Assembly (NCBI GenBank): GCA_947565305.1
Contig: CANOFO010000005.1
Coordinates: forward strand, 1 to 58,227
DNA length: 58,227 nt
From: an uncultured Lachnospiraceae bacterium
Lineage (GTDB): Bacteria; Bacillota; Clostridia; Lachnospirales; Lachnospiraceae
Reading direction: 5' to 3'
Each line of letters starts with the position of its first letter. Positions within the stretch are counted from its first letter, which is position 1. A program made the position numbers and the translations under genes. The notes beneath the pieces are model-generated. The model saw nothing but the letters and a program-made list of their open reading frames with translations. It ran no database searches and was not told the origin of the DNA. Of this stretch, positions 1 to 7,875 are shown in pieces.

Positions 1-53
1 AAGGCATGGGTCTGCAACACCCTGATTCACCGGTTCAAATCCGGTCTGCGCCT
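1..53 (+). tRNA. tRNA-Cys (anticodon GCA), 3' part only
   Basis: The window opens inside a tRNA gene. The anticodon stem GGGT/ACCC (8-11 with 19-22) encloses a 7-base loop whose middle bases 14-16 are GCA, which reads the Cys codon UGC. The T arm is ACCGG, loop TTCAAAT, CCGGT (29-45). The 3' acceptor strand follows, and a T discriminator at 53 fits tRNA-Cys. CCA is not encoded, because the next bases are TT. The D arm and 5' acceptor strand lie outside the window. Confidence 0.9.
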
Positions 54-59
54 TTATTC

Positions 60-95
60 AACCCCGAAAACGGATGTTTTCGGGGTTGTTGTTTT
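60..95 (+). terminator. Rho-independent terminator after tRNA-Cys
   Basis: A 12-bp perfect stem (60-71 with 76-87) closes a 4-base loop and is followed by GTTGTTTT. It lies 7 bases after the tRNA and so ends the tRNA transcript. Confidence 0.85.
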
Positions 96-135
96 GCAGA
101 AAATTACTAGTACTTAATTTCCGTTGTACGAGCTG

Positions 136-189
136 TTGACAATTTAGTTTATTAAGAGTAAACTGAAATTAGTTCATTGACAGTAAACT
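136..189 (+). promoter_or_regulatory. Promoter with two BlaI-type dyad operators
   Basis: A sigma-A type promoter is visible: TTGACA 136-141, 17-bp spacer, TAAACT 159-164. A dyad AGTTTA-N7-TAAACT (146-151/159-164) covers the spacer and -10. A second dyad AGTTCA-N7-TAAACT (171-176/184-189) lies just downstream, with centres 25 bp apart. The positions fit repression by the BlaI-family protein encoded immediately downstream. Operator assignment is inference from symmetry and position. Confidence 0.7.
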
Positions 190-203
190 GAGAGGAGGTA
201 CAT

Positions 204-560
204 ATGATGGATACAAATTTAGGAGTTGTGGAAGCCCATTTTGCAGATATTATCTGGCAGCATGAACCAATCCATTCCAGGGAATTGGCAGAAATCTGCG
301 CCCAGGAGTTAAACTGGAAACGTCCCACTGCTTATAATGTGCTTCGGAAGCTATGTGAAAAGGGAATTTTTCAAAATAATCAGGGAATCGTTTCTTCGGT
401 AGTCAGTAGGCAGGAGTTTTATGGCATACAGGGAGAGCATTTTGTGGAACAGGCTTTTGATGGGTCGCTCCCAGCTTTTGTCGCTGCATTTACGACACGA
501 AAGAAATTATCAGATGCAGAGATTGAGGAATTGATGGATATTATTCAGAATGGGAGGTAA
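204..560 (+). CDS. BlaI/MecI/CopY family transcriptional repressor
   Basis: This 118-residue protein has the BlaI/MecI arrangement. An N-terminal winged helix (about residues 5-75) contains a recognition region with the family-like KRPTAYNVLRKLCEKG stretch, and a short helical dimerisation tail follows. BlaI-type proteins bind dyads as dimers and are inactivated by proteolysis triggered by a membrane M56 sensor protease, which is the next gene, 5 bases downstream. The start at 204 follows a GGAGG box at 194-198; the second Met codon (207) is also possible. Tandem dyads in its own promoter suggest autoregulation. No beta-lactamase or mecA lies nearby, so the inducing signal need not be a beta-lactam. 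Confidence 0.88.
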   Translation: MMDTNLGVVEAHFADIIWQHEPIHSRELAEICAQELNWKRPTAYNVLRKLCEKGIFQNNQGIVSSVVSRQEFYGIQGEHFVEQAFDGSLPAFVAAFTTRKKLSDAEIEELMDIIQNGR

Positions 561-565
561 AGGAT

Positions 566-2425
566 ATGGATTTCTGTTATGTAATATTAACTAAGATTTT
601 CAATCTAAGCATCACAGGGGGCATTGCTGTTTTAGCTGTCTTAGCGCTCCGTTTCCTGCTTTGTAAAGCGCCCAAACAGTTCTCATATATACTTTGGGGA
701 ATTGTGCTTTTTCGCTTGCTGTGCCCGGTTTCTTTTTCTTCGCCTGTTTCTCTGTGGAATTTGGCAGATATTTCTTTTGAAGAAAGCGGAGAATTAGAAT
801 ATATTCCAACGGATAGTTCTTTGGCAAACACAATTGCAGCGGCAGATGGCTCAGCGGTCGAAGAATCCATACCAGCAGCAAAACAGAACATAGGTGTTGT
901 TGAATATGAACAGGCAGCCAAGGCGTTTTGGGAAATACCGATAGCTATTTGGTTTGCTGTCTGGATGCTGGGAGCCGGGTGTCTGGCATGTTACGGTATT
1001 TTGTCAGCCTTACGGCTGAACAGGCAGCTAAAATCTTCCATGCATGTTCGGGAAAATATTTATCTGGCAGATGGTATTGAAACGCCCTTTGTCTTTGGTG
1101 TGCTGCAGCCGAGAATATATCTGCCGTCAGGTCTTGGAGAACAGGAGCAGCATTATATTATTCTCCATGAACAATACCATATTCTTAGAAAGGATTATCT
1201 GTTCAGGCCAGTGGCGTTTGCTGCACTATGCCTCCATTGGTTTAATCCTTTGGTGTGGCTGGCGTTTGTGTTGTCGGGAAAAGATATGGAAATGAGCTGT
1301 GATGAAGCGGTCATGAAAAAGGTAAAGCGTGATATTCGGTCTGAGTATGCCAGCTATTTGCTTTCTCTTGCAGCAGGCAGGAGAAGAATAACAGGAGTTC
1401 CTTTAACATTTGGCGAGAGCGATACGAAAAGCCGTATTGTAAATGTGATGAATTACAAAAAAACAGGAATTGTAATTCTGGCAGCAGCTTTAATTGTCGT
1501 TGCCGTTGGAACTGTATGCCTGGTTACAAATCCGGTTACTGCAGATTCGGCTAAAAACACACTGTTTTCTGGCGGGGAATCACAAAATATCATTTCAGGC
1601 CCCCCCAAGAACGTTCTTGAAAATCATTATCAGCAGATAACCCTGGAAATGGAAAATGCTGTTAAAGAGATAATTGCCTATGGAAATCCTGACGCTGAGC
1701 TAATCATAGAAAACCTGTTAGATGAAATCTGTTCCGGGATGCCGCAAGCAGTTTCTAATCCGCACGATTATATAGCTGCCCATAGTTGGGAATACCAGCA
1801 GTTAATTTCCTATCGTAGTTTTACGCTGAGTTATTGTGTCAGCCGTTTCGAAGCGGGAATGGAGACTGGATTAGAAGGAAATATCATGGCAAGGGTCTTA
1901 GAAGAGCTTCTTAAGACAAAAGGAAAACTTTCTGCAGACGCAGGGGAAACGGCTAACGGTCAGGAATGGTATGATTCGCTGAAAACCACTGCGCCTGATA
2001 TTCTGGTGAAATATTGTGGATTGGAAGAAGAACCTGCGGTAATGGAACTCGGAATCCCTGTATCTCTTCCTGAAAATTCAAGCTGGATTCAGGATCGGGT
2101 CGTGAAACAATCAGATGAACGTCATTTTGAAATACAGTATTATGATTCTGTGCTTGAAGGGCAGTGTACGCTTTGGGCAGTGAAAGACGAAGAGGTTCAT
2201 TTGCCTGAGTTAGGAGAACAGGACTGGGAAGAAGAAACCTGGGCAGGCTCGAACCGTTATGGGAAAAACGTATATGTGGATGTGAAGTATAATGAAAAAT
2301 GGGTACTTGCAGAGTGGGAATACCAAAACTACCGGTTTGCTATTCTGGGAGAAGTATCGGCACAGCAGACTGATATAATTTCTGTACCCAAGGTGGCATT
2401 AGGTGTGATTATGGAGTTGGAATAA
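566..2425 (+). CDS. M56 family (BlaR1-like) membrane metalloprotease/sensor
   Basis: This 619-residue membrane protein has hydrophobic segments near residues 15-35, 40-60, 125-150 and 310-330. A zinc-protease HExxH motif (H201-E202-x-x-H205) sits in HEQYH, with a downstream DEAV motif that fits the third metal ligand region of M56 peptidases. In BlaR1/MecR1 the cytoplasmic zincin domain cleaves the partner repressor when an outside sensor domain is engaged. Here the outer C-terminal part (about 335-619) shows no penicillin-binding serine motifs such as SxxK-SxN-KTG, so it probably senses something else. It follows the blaI-like gene with its own GGAGG box and forms a two-gene operon with it. 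Target genes beyond the operon itself are not evident. Confidence 0.85.
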   Translation: MDFCYVILTKIFNLSITGGIAVLAVLALRFLLCKAPKQFSYILWGIVLFRLLCPVSFSSPVSLWNLADISFEESGELEYIPTDSSLANTIAAADGSAVEESIPAAKQNIGVVEYEQAAKAFWEIPIAIWFAVWMLGAGCLACYGILSALRLNRQLKSSMHVRENIYLADGIETPFVFGVLQPRIYLPSGLGEQEQHYIILHEQYHILRKDYLFRPVAFAALCLHWFNPLVWLAFVLSGKDMEMSCDEAVMKKVKRDIRSEYASYLLSLAAGRRRITGVPLTFGESDTKSRIVNVMNYKKTGIVILAAALIVVAVGTVCLVTNPVTADSAKNTLFSGGESQNIISGPPKNVLENHYQQITLEMENAVKEIIAYGNPDAELIIENLLDEICSGMPQAVSNPHDYIAAHSWEYQQLISYRSFTLSYCVSRFEAGMETGLEGNIMARVLEELLKTKGKLSADAGETANGQEWYDSLKTTAPDILVKYCGLEEEPAVMELGIPVSLPENSSWIQDRVVKQSDERHFEIQYYDSVLEGQCTLWAVKDEEVHLPELGEQDWEEETWAGSNRYGKNVYVDVKYNEKWVLAEWEYQNYRFAILGEVSAQQTDIISVPKVALGVIMELE

Positions 2426-2441
2426 CCTTGATTCGGAGTTA

Positions 2442-2470
2442 TTGTTTTTGATTTTTGAAAGTGCTATAAT
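2442..2470 (+). promoter_or_regulatory. Promoter for chemoreceptor/two-component operon
   Basis: TTGTTT (2442-2447), 17-bp spacer and TATAAT (2465-2470) lie just after the M56 gene. The transcript would have a leader of about 145 bases before the chemoreceptor start at 2622. No riboswitch consensus was recognised in that leader. Confidence 0.65.
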
Positions 2471-2621
2471 GTTTCTGGTACAATGGACAATAAGTTTCTG
2501 AATATGCCAGTTATTTGTTATTCGTTGTACTGGGAAATATATAGTAGGAATAATTAGCGAGATAGGTCTGTGACAGAGGAATCTGCCCATATCTAAATGG
2601 CAGAAAGGATAGGTATCACTG

Positions 2622-4349
2622 ATGAAAAGAGAGAAGACACGAGGATTAAGCATTCGCACGAAAATTTTGGCTCCGACAAGTATTTTGATCGTTTTGCTCT
2701 GTGTTGTAATGGGGGCGAGCGCCTACATGCGGACAAGAGATGGGCTGGTGGCAATGGGCGTGGAAGAGGCGCGAATGGCTGCCATCATTTCCGTAAAGGT
2801 CATCAATGGGGATGAACTTGAGAAAGCTGTACAGGGTGGCGAGCAGAGCGCGGAATATCAGGCATTGGCAGCCTCCATGAACAGTGTACGTGAAGATTGT
2901 GGGATTAAGTATTTATATACGTTATATACAGATGGAAGCCAGGTTTATTATGGCATCGATACGGATAATACAGAAAATCATTCTGAACTGGGAAAGCAAT
3001 TTGAGGTTTCCTATGAGGAACTGCAGGGTGTTTTTGAGGGAGAAGGCTATGTGCAGGATTTTATTGACAGCACGGATGTTGGGGATTTGGTTTCCGCTTA
3101 CATGCCGGTGATGGACAGCAGCGGGGAGAAGGTTGTGGGTATTGTGGGCTGTGACTATGATGCCTCCGGCGTTGTGAAGCGGCTGAATATGATTTTGTGG
3201 CAGGTGGTAGGGATTACCGTAGGATGCCTTTTGGTTGTGCTGCTGATAATCAATATTATTGTTACAGCCATTATCAGAAGTCTGCGTACTGTGGACAGGA
3301 AGATTTATGAACTGGTGAATAGTGAAGGGGATTTGACTCAGACACTTGACGTCCATACGGGCGACGAGATGGAAATGATTGCCAATAATGTAAATGAACT
3401 TCTGGCATATATAAGGAATATTATGCTTAACATATCTGGGAATTCAGAGAATCTCAACGGCACATCTACCAGCATTGCAGAGGATTTGTCGGAAGCTGAG
3501 ATGAGCATTGCGGATGTTTCTGCTGCCATGGAGCAGATGAGCGCAGCGATGCAGGAGTCAAGTGCTGCATTGGACCAGGTGAATGAGGCGATTGCGCAGA
3601 TATTTGGCTTAATTGAGCAGATAAACAGCCAGGCTAAGAGTGGGAACAATTCTTCTGACCATATTATGGCACATGCAAGGGAAGTGCACAATAAGGCGGT
3701 AACGGCGCAGCAGGATGCAAAAGCACAGGCAGCGGATATGGCTACGCTGCTGCGGCAGAAAATAGAAAAATCCAAGGCAGTGGAGGAAGTCCGCGAGCTT
3801 ACGAAGAATATCCTCAATATTACGGAGGAAACAAACCTTCTGGCATTGAATGCCAGCATTGAGGCTGCGAAAGCGGGAGATGCAGGAAGGGGATTTGTGG
3901 TGGTTGCTGATGAGATTGGTAAACTGGCAATGAATTCTGCACAGGCGGCAACGGAAATCCAGAAGGTGACGGCAGAGGTAATCCAGACGGTGGATGAACT
4001 GGCGGAGGAAGCAGAAGAAATGGTTCTTTTCATGAATGAGACAGCCATGGGCGGATATGGAAAGCTGCTAAAAGTCAGTGAGACATACCAGAGCGATGTT
4101 GGCAGGATGAATGAGATGATGTGTGAGTTTGCAAGCGACAGCGAGCATTTGCGGGAGCAGATGGATATGATTAAGACTTCTGTGGGCGATATCAGGATTG
4201 CCGTGGGTGAAAGTGCACAGGGAGTGAGCAGCGTGACGGAGAAAGCTGTAAATTTGACTAATAATGTGAGCGAAATTGGCGAGGAGGCTAATTCCAATAT
4301 GGATATTGCGGGACAGCTGAATCAGGAGGTAGGGAAATTTAAACTTTAA
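2622..4349 (+). CDS. Methyl-accepting chemotaxis protein (Cache-like sensor, HAMP)
   Basis: This 575-residue transmembrane receptor has TM1 at about residues 15-36, an extracytoplasmic sensor at about 37-190 resembling a Cache fold, TM2 at about 194-217, HAMP at about 218-270, and a long coiled-coil signalling domain. The conserved hairpin tip reads [23 protein letters not shown], followed by [11 protein letters not shown]. Such tips contact CheA and CheW, but no che genes are in the window. The gene is followed after 19 bases by a response regulator and kinase, so these three are probably co-transcribed from the promoter at 2442. This receptor may feed a non-flagellar process. The start at 2622 is preceded by a GAAAGGATAGG box. 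Confidence 0.9.
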   Translation: MKREKTRGLSIRTKILAPTSILIVLLCVVMGASAYMRTRDGLVAMGVEEARMAAIISVKVINGDELEKAVQGGEQSAEYQALAASMNSVREDCGIKYLYTLYTDGSQVYYGIDTDNTENHSELGKQFEVSYEELQGVFEGEGYVQDFIDSTDVGDLVSAYMPVMDSSGEKVVGIVGCDYDASGVVKRLNMILWQVVGITVGCLLVVLLIINIIVTAIIRSLRTVDRKIYELVNSEGDLTQTLDVHTGDEMEMIANNVNELLAYIRNIMLNISGNSENLNGTSTSIAEDLSEAEMSIADVSAAMEQMSAAMQESSAALDQVNEAIAQIFGLIEQINSQAKSGNNSSDHIMAHAREVHNKAVTAQQDAKAQAADMATLLRQKIEKSKAVEEVRELTKNILNITEETNLLALNASIEAAKAGDAGRGFVVVADEIGKLAMNSAQAATEIQKVTAEVIQTVDELAEEAEEMVLFMNETAMGGYGKLLKVSETYQSDVGRMNEMMCEFASDSEHLREQMDMIKTSVGDIRIAVGESAQGVSSVTEKAVNLTNNVSEIGEEANSNMDIAGQLNQEVGKFKL

Positions 4350-4368
4350 GGAGCGGCAGAGGCGAGAT

Positions 4369-5049
4369 ATGAGAGTTTTGCTTGCAGAGGATGAGGAGGA
4401 TTTGAACAGGATTGTTACAACGAAACTGGTTTCCCAGGGTTATAGCGTCGACAGCTGCCATGACGGCGAAGAAGCAATCGAGAGTTTGTCTCTTGCCGAT
4501 TATGATGCGGTCATTCTCGATATCATGATGCCCGGGAAAGATGGTTTTGCAGTATTGCGCCATCTGCGCAGCGCCGGCAAGGCAACGCCGGTTCTGTTCT
4601 TGACGGCGAGGGATTCTGTGGCTGACCGTGTAAAAGGGTTGGACAGCGGGGCCAATGATTATCTGGTGAAGCCTTTTTCTTTTGAGGAACTGATGGCGCG
4701 CCTGCGTGTGCTGCTGCGCACTTCCTTTGGCGTTGCCAGCAATGTCCTTACTGTGGCTGACCTTACTATGGATACGGCAGCCCACGTGGTGAAGCGGGGG
4801 GAAGAGGAGATTTCCCTGTCTGCGAAAGAATATGAACTGTTGGAATATCTTTTGCATAATAAAGGGATTGTATTGTCCAGGGAGAAGATTGAGGACCATA
4901 TCTGGAATTTTGATTATGAGGGCGGAACAAATGTGGTCGATGTCTATATCAGTTATCTCAGAAAGAAGATTGACGGCGGGCATGGCAGGAAATTAATCCA
5001 TACCGTCCGCGGGAAAGGCTACGTGCTGCGAGAGGTGGAAGGTGAATGA
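4369..5049 (+). CDS. OmpR/PhoB-type response regulator
   Basis: The 226-residue protein has an N-terminal receiver domain with acidic pocket E7-D8, phospho-acceptor D51 (VILDIMMPGKDG), switch T79 and K101. The C-terminal half is a winged helix of the OmpR class (SAKEYELLEYLLHNKG, then VVDVYISYLRKKID and the wing RGKGYVLRE). It should dimerise on direct repeats when phosphorylated by the kinase encoded next, whose ATG overlaps its stop by 4 bases. A perfect tandem pair of 11-bp repeats at 6453-6474, upstream of the PepSY gene, is the best candidate binding site. Confidence 0.93.
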   Translation: MRVLLAEDEEDLNRIVTTKLVSQGYSVDSCHDGEEAIESLSLADYDAVILDIMMPGKDGFAVLRHLRSAGKATPVLFLTARDSVADRVKGLDSGANDYLVKPFSFEELMARLRVLLRTSFGVASNVLTVADLTMDTAAHVVKRGEEEISLSAKEYELLEYLLHNKGIVLSREKIEDHIWNFDYEGGTNVVDVYISYLRKKIDGGHGRKLIHTVRGKGYVLREVEGE

Positions 5050-6446
5050 AGAACTTATCCATTCGTGTGAAAATTACGCTGTGGTTTACGGTGATTCTGG
5101 TGTTTATCACCTTCTGTACGTATATGATTGTCTTTTCTGTCAATCGCCAATTGCTGCAAAAGACTATCCGCGATGAACTGATACGCACTGTGGAAGACAA
5201 TGTGGATGAAGTGGAGTATTACAGGAGTATTGGCACTGCCGACCCGCAGGAAGTAGATTATTATATGGCTTTTGGCGGTGGTTACCTGGAGATTGACGAT
5301 GATTTTCTGGATAAGGTAAATGAAGTTTATACATCGCTGTATAATGAGGACGCAGCGCTGCTCTATGGAGAAAATCCCATCTCAAAGCATACGGCAAGCC
5401 TTGGATTTGCAGATTCAAAAATTCAACATATCACGATAAATGGTACTTTATATTATATATTTGACCGTAAACTGGCGTTGGAAGGGCTGGAAGGACTTTG
5501 GCTGCGCGGAGTCGTATCGGAAAACCAGGGAATGATGCAGATGGCTGCCATAACGCGGCTTCTCCAGTTGTTTTTGCCTTTTTTTGTTGTGATATCCATT
5601 ATCGGCGGATATCTGTTGGCACGGAGGATGCTGAAGCCGATTCAGGAGATTTCTGAGTCTGCAGCCCGCATTGGGAGCAGCGGTGATTTAAAGAAACGGA
5701 TTGAGATTGGTGGGGGGAAAGATGAACTGCATCAGCTTGCTGCAGGGTTCAATGAGATGTTTCAGCGTCTGGAGGATGCCTTTGAGGCGGAACGCCAATT
5801 CACCTCAGATGCCTCCCATGAACTGAGGACGCCTGTTTCGGTCATTGTGGCGCAGTGCGAAATGTCGTTGGAGGAGACGAGAAGCGTTGAAGAATATGAA
5901 CAGGCGCTGCGGACCATCCAGAGACAGGGCAGGAAAATGTCAAGGCTGATAAACGATATGCTGGATTTTACACGTCTGGAGATGAGGGCGGAGAGTTATG
6001 TGCGGGAAATGGTCGATATGACGGAGCTTGTGCAGTCTGTCTGCTTTGACATGGCAATGATAAAAGAGAAAGGTATTTCCCTTAATTATGAGGCGGGGGC
6101 TGATATAAAGATTTATGGAAACCGCCAGCTTCTCAATCGTCTGCTGGGAAATTTGGTTACCAACGCTTATCGGTATGGAAGGGAAAACGGTTTTATTTTT
6201 GTCAGCCTGAAACGAAGGGGGCAGAATGTGGAACTTTCCGTCTCAGATAATGGAATTGGTATTGGTGAAGGGCAACAGCAGAAAATTTTTCAGCGTTTTT
6301 ATCAGGCAGACAATTCGCATTCCGGTATCGGTACTGGTTTAGGGCTGTCGATGGCTTATGAGATTGTACAGTTTCACGGCGGAGAGATACGCGTGGAGAG
6401 TGAACTGGGAAGAGGAAGTACATTTTTTGTGGATTTTAAAATATAA
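5046..6446 (+). CDS. Sensor histidine kinase (HAMP, HisKA, HATPase_c)
   Basis: This 466-residue kinase has TM1 at about residues 8-30, an outer sensor region of about 130 residues, TM2 at about 172-195, and HAMP at about 196-245. The H box is DASHELRTP with phospho-acceptor H258. The ATP-binding domain has an N box (NLVTNAYRYG), G1 (DNGIGIG), F box (FQRFYQ) and G2 (GTGLGLS). It is the partner of the upstream response regulator, which it overlaps by 4 bases (ATGA), indicating translational coupling. The ligand is unknown. Downstream PepSY proteins suggest that the pair monitors the envelope (inference). Confidence 0.93.
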   Translation: MKNLSIRVKITLWFTVILVFITFCTYMIVFSVNRQLLQKTIRDELIRTVEDNVDEVEYYRSIGTADPQEVDYYMAFGGGYLEIDDDFLDKVNEVYTSLYNEDAALLYGENPISKHTASLGFADSKIQHITINGTLYYIFDRKLALEGLEGLWLRGVVSENQGMMQMAAITRLLQLFLPFFVVISIIGGYLLARRMLKPIQEISESAARIGSSGDLKKRIEIGGGKDELHQLAAGFNEMFQRLEDAFEAERQFTSDASHELRTPVSVIVAQCEMSLEETRSVEEYEQALRTIQRQGRKMSRLINDMLDFTRLEMRAESYVREMVDMTELVQSVCFDMAMIKEKGISLNYEAGADIKIYGNRQLLNRLLGNLVTNAYRYGRENGFIFVSLKRRGQNVELSVSDNGIGIGEGQQQKIFQRFYQADNSHSGIGTGLGLSMAYEIVQFHGGEIRVESELGRGSTFFVDFKI

Positions 6447-6452
6447 GTTTTC

Positions 6453-6487
6453 ATTCTAATGTTATTCTAATGTTTGTCAGATATAAT
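6453..6487 (+). promoter_or_regulatory. Response-regulator box and -10 upstream of PepSY gene
   Basis: Two identical, directly abutting 11-bp repeats ATTCTAATGTT occupy 6453-6463 and 6464-6474. A consensus TATAAT lies at 6482-6487. No -35 hexamer is present at the expected place (about 6459-6464); the repeats cover it. An 11-bp direct repeat replacing the -35 is the classical layout for activation by OmpR/PhoB-class regulators. The regulator encoded at 4369 is the obvious candidate. Confidence 0.75.
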
Positions 6488-6533
6488 AAAGCACATCAAA
6501 CGAGAAAGTGATATTGATTGAAAGGAGGCTGGC

Positions 6534-7049
6534 ATGGACAGTCAAAAATCATTTTTTGCAACACCGAAGAAGGCATTTATTTTTATTGTATGTGTGCTGG
6601 CAGCGCTGTTTGTATTCATTATTGGCACAACGTATGCCGTAACAGCGATAGTGAATTCTAATAAGCAGGCGGCGAATGATAAGGGCAATGTTGTCTTTGA
6701 GGAAGATAAAATGGCGAATGACGGCAATGCGGTGAAGGGGCGGGAAATGCCTGTTATTGAAGACGACACAACAGTGGTGGAAGAAGAGTCCCCTACAGAT
6801 GGCGGCGGTGTGGAAGGTCAGTCTGGCGTTGTGAATCTGGATATGGAGGTTGAGGAGGCGAAAACCATTGCCGTTGGCCATGCAGGTTTTTCTGTTTCAG
6901 ATGTGAATTTTTCCAAAACGAAACTGGAAAAAGAACATGGAACGATGGTATATGAAATTGAGTTCTATAAAGACGGCATGGAATACGAATATGAGATTAA
7001 TGCTGAAACGGGTGAGATTATCAAATCTGAAGTTGATAGGGATGACTGA
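6534..7049 (+). CDS. Membrane-anchored PepSY domain protein
   Basis: This 171-residue protein has a short cytoplasmic start, one TM helix at about residues 14-37, an acidic, low-complexity extracytoplasmic linker (about 40-100), and a single PepSY-like domain at the C terminus (about 102-168, from EEAKTIAVGHAGFS to YEYEINAETGEIIKSE). PepSY domains are extracytoplasmic folds often linked to inhibition or sensing of peptidases, and they commonly sit beside two-component systems in Firmicutes. A strong AAAGGAGG box precedes the ATG. The promoter at 6453-6487 suggests activation by the adjacent response regulator. Confidence 0.85.
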   Translation: MDSQKSFFATPKKAFIFIVCVLAALFVFIIGTTYAVTAIVNSNKQAANDKGNVVFEEDKMANDGNAVKGREMPVIEDDTTVVEEESPTDGGGVEGQSGVVNLDMEVEEAKTIAVGHAGFSVSDVNFSKTKLEKEHGTMVYEIEFYKDGMEYEYEINAETGEIIKSEVDRDD

Positions 7050-7146
7050 GAAAATCTGATATATGAAATTGCTCCTGAGAGATTATGGAATTGGCGGCTG
7101 CTGAGGAGGCATATAAGATTTAAAAAAGAAGTAGGAGGAATAATAA

Positions 7147-7875
7147 ATGAGAAAACATAGAATATTTGGAGCAGCAGTTTTAACAATCTGCCTGCTGGTG
7201 ACGAGTGTTTGTTTTATGCCGCAGACTGCACAGGCAAAGGAGATTACCTCTGTCAAGCAGGTAAAAAAACTAGCGAAGAAACAGGTCAAAGGCGCAAAGG
7301 TTGTCAAAGTGGATATGGATTACGACAATGGCAAACTTGTCTATGAGGTTGAGTTAAATAAGGGCAAGAAGGAATACAGCCTTTCTTACCGTGCGTCCGA
7401 TTCAAAATTGATTTCGTATGACTGGGAGATACAGCCCTGGCATGTTTCCAATGGCAGCGGAGAAATTATCAGCGAGGAAAAAGTTAAGAAACTGGCGAAG
7501 AAACAGGTAAAGAATGCGTCCGTCACCAGCATTATGAGGAAACACAGTGATGGCATTGATATTTACAAGGTGAAGATGAAAACCAGCAAGAAGAAGTATG
7601 AATTAAAGTTTCATGCGCGTACAGGGAAAGTGTTGGAATATGAGTGGAAGCTGGTTACGAAAAAGAGTAAGAGTTATATAGGGGAAGAAAAGGCAAAAGC
7701 CATCGCCCTCGAAAAAGTCGGTTCCGGTACAGTAATAAAAGTTGACTTTGATTATGATGATGGGGTGCCAGTGTATGAAGTAGATATCCATAATGGTGAA
7801 TTTGAGTATGAAGTGGAAATCCATGCCAAGACAGGCAAAATATTAAAGTTTGAAATGGAACACATTTATGATTGA
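7147..7875 (+). CDS. Secreted protein of three tandem PepSY domains
   Basis: The 242-residue protein has a signal peptide (hydrophobic core about residues 8-24, likely cleavage after AQA near 29) and three consecutive PepSY units. The units begin SVKQVKKLAKKQVKG (about 35), SEEKVKKLAKKQVKN (about 113) and GEEKAKAIALEKVGS (about 179). Units 1 and 3 share a VDxDYDxG strand, and units 2 and 3 end in a HAxTGK hairpin followed by an aromatic or hydrophobic strand. The protein is highly charged. A GTAGGAGG box lies before the ATG. It is 97 bases after the membrane-bound PepSY gene with no clear terminator between, so probably co-transcribed. Its exact role is unknown. Confidence 0.82.
   Translation: MRKHRIFGAAVLTICLLVTSVCFMPQTAQAKEITSVKQVKKLAKKQVKGAKVVKVDMDYDNGKLVYEVELNKGKKEYSLSYRASDSKLISYDWEIQPWHVSNGSGEIISEEKVKKLAKKQVKNASVTSIMRKHSDGIDIYKVKMKTSKKKYELKFHARTGKVLEYEWKLVTKKSKSYIGEEKAKAIALEKVGSGTVIKVDFDYDDGVPVYEVDIHNGEFEYEVEIHAKTGKILKFEMEHIYD

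Noticed and set aside
577-921. Minus-strand ORF inside the M56 gene (and many similar overlapping frames across the window)
   Set aside because: No ribosome binding site or family features; each lies antisense or out of frame to a well-supported gene.
566-2425. True BlaR1 beta-lactam sensor
   Set aside because: The SxxK, SxN and KTG motifs of the penicillin-binding sensor domain are not found.
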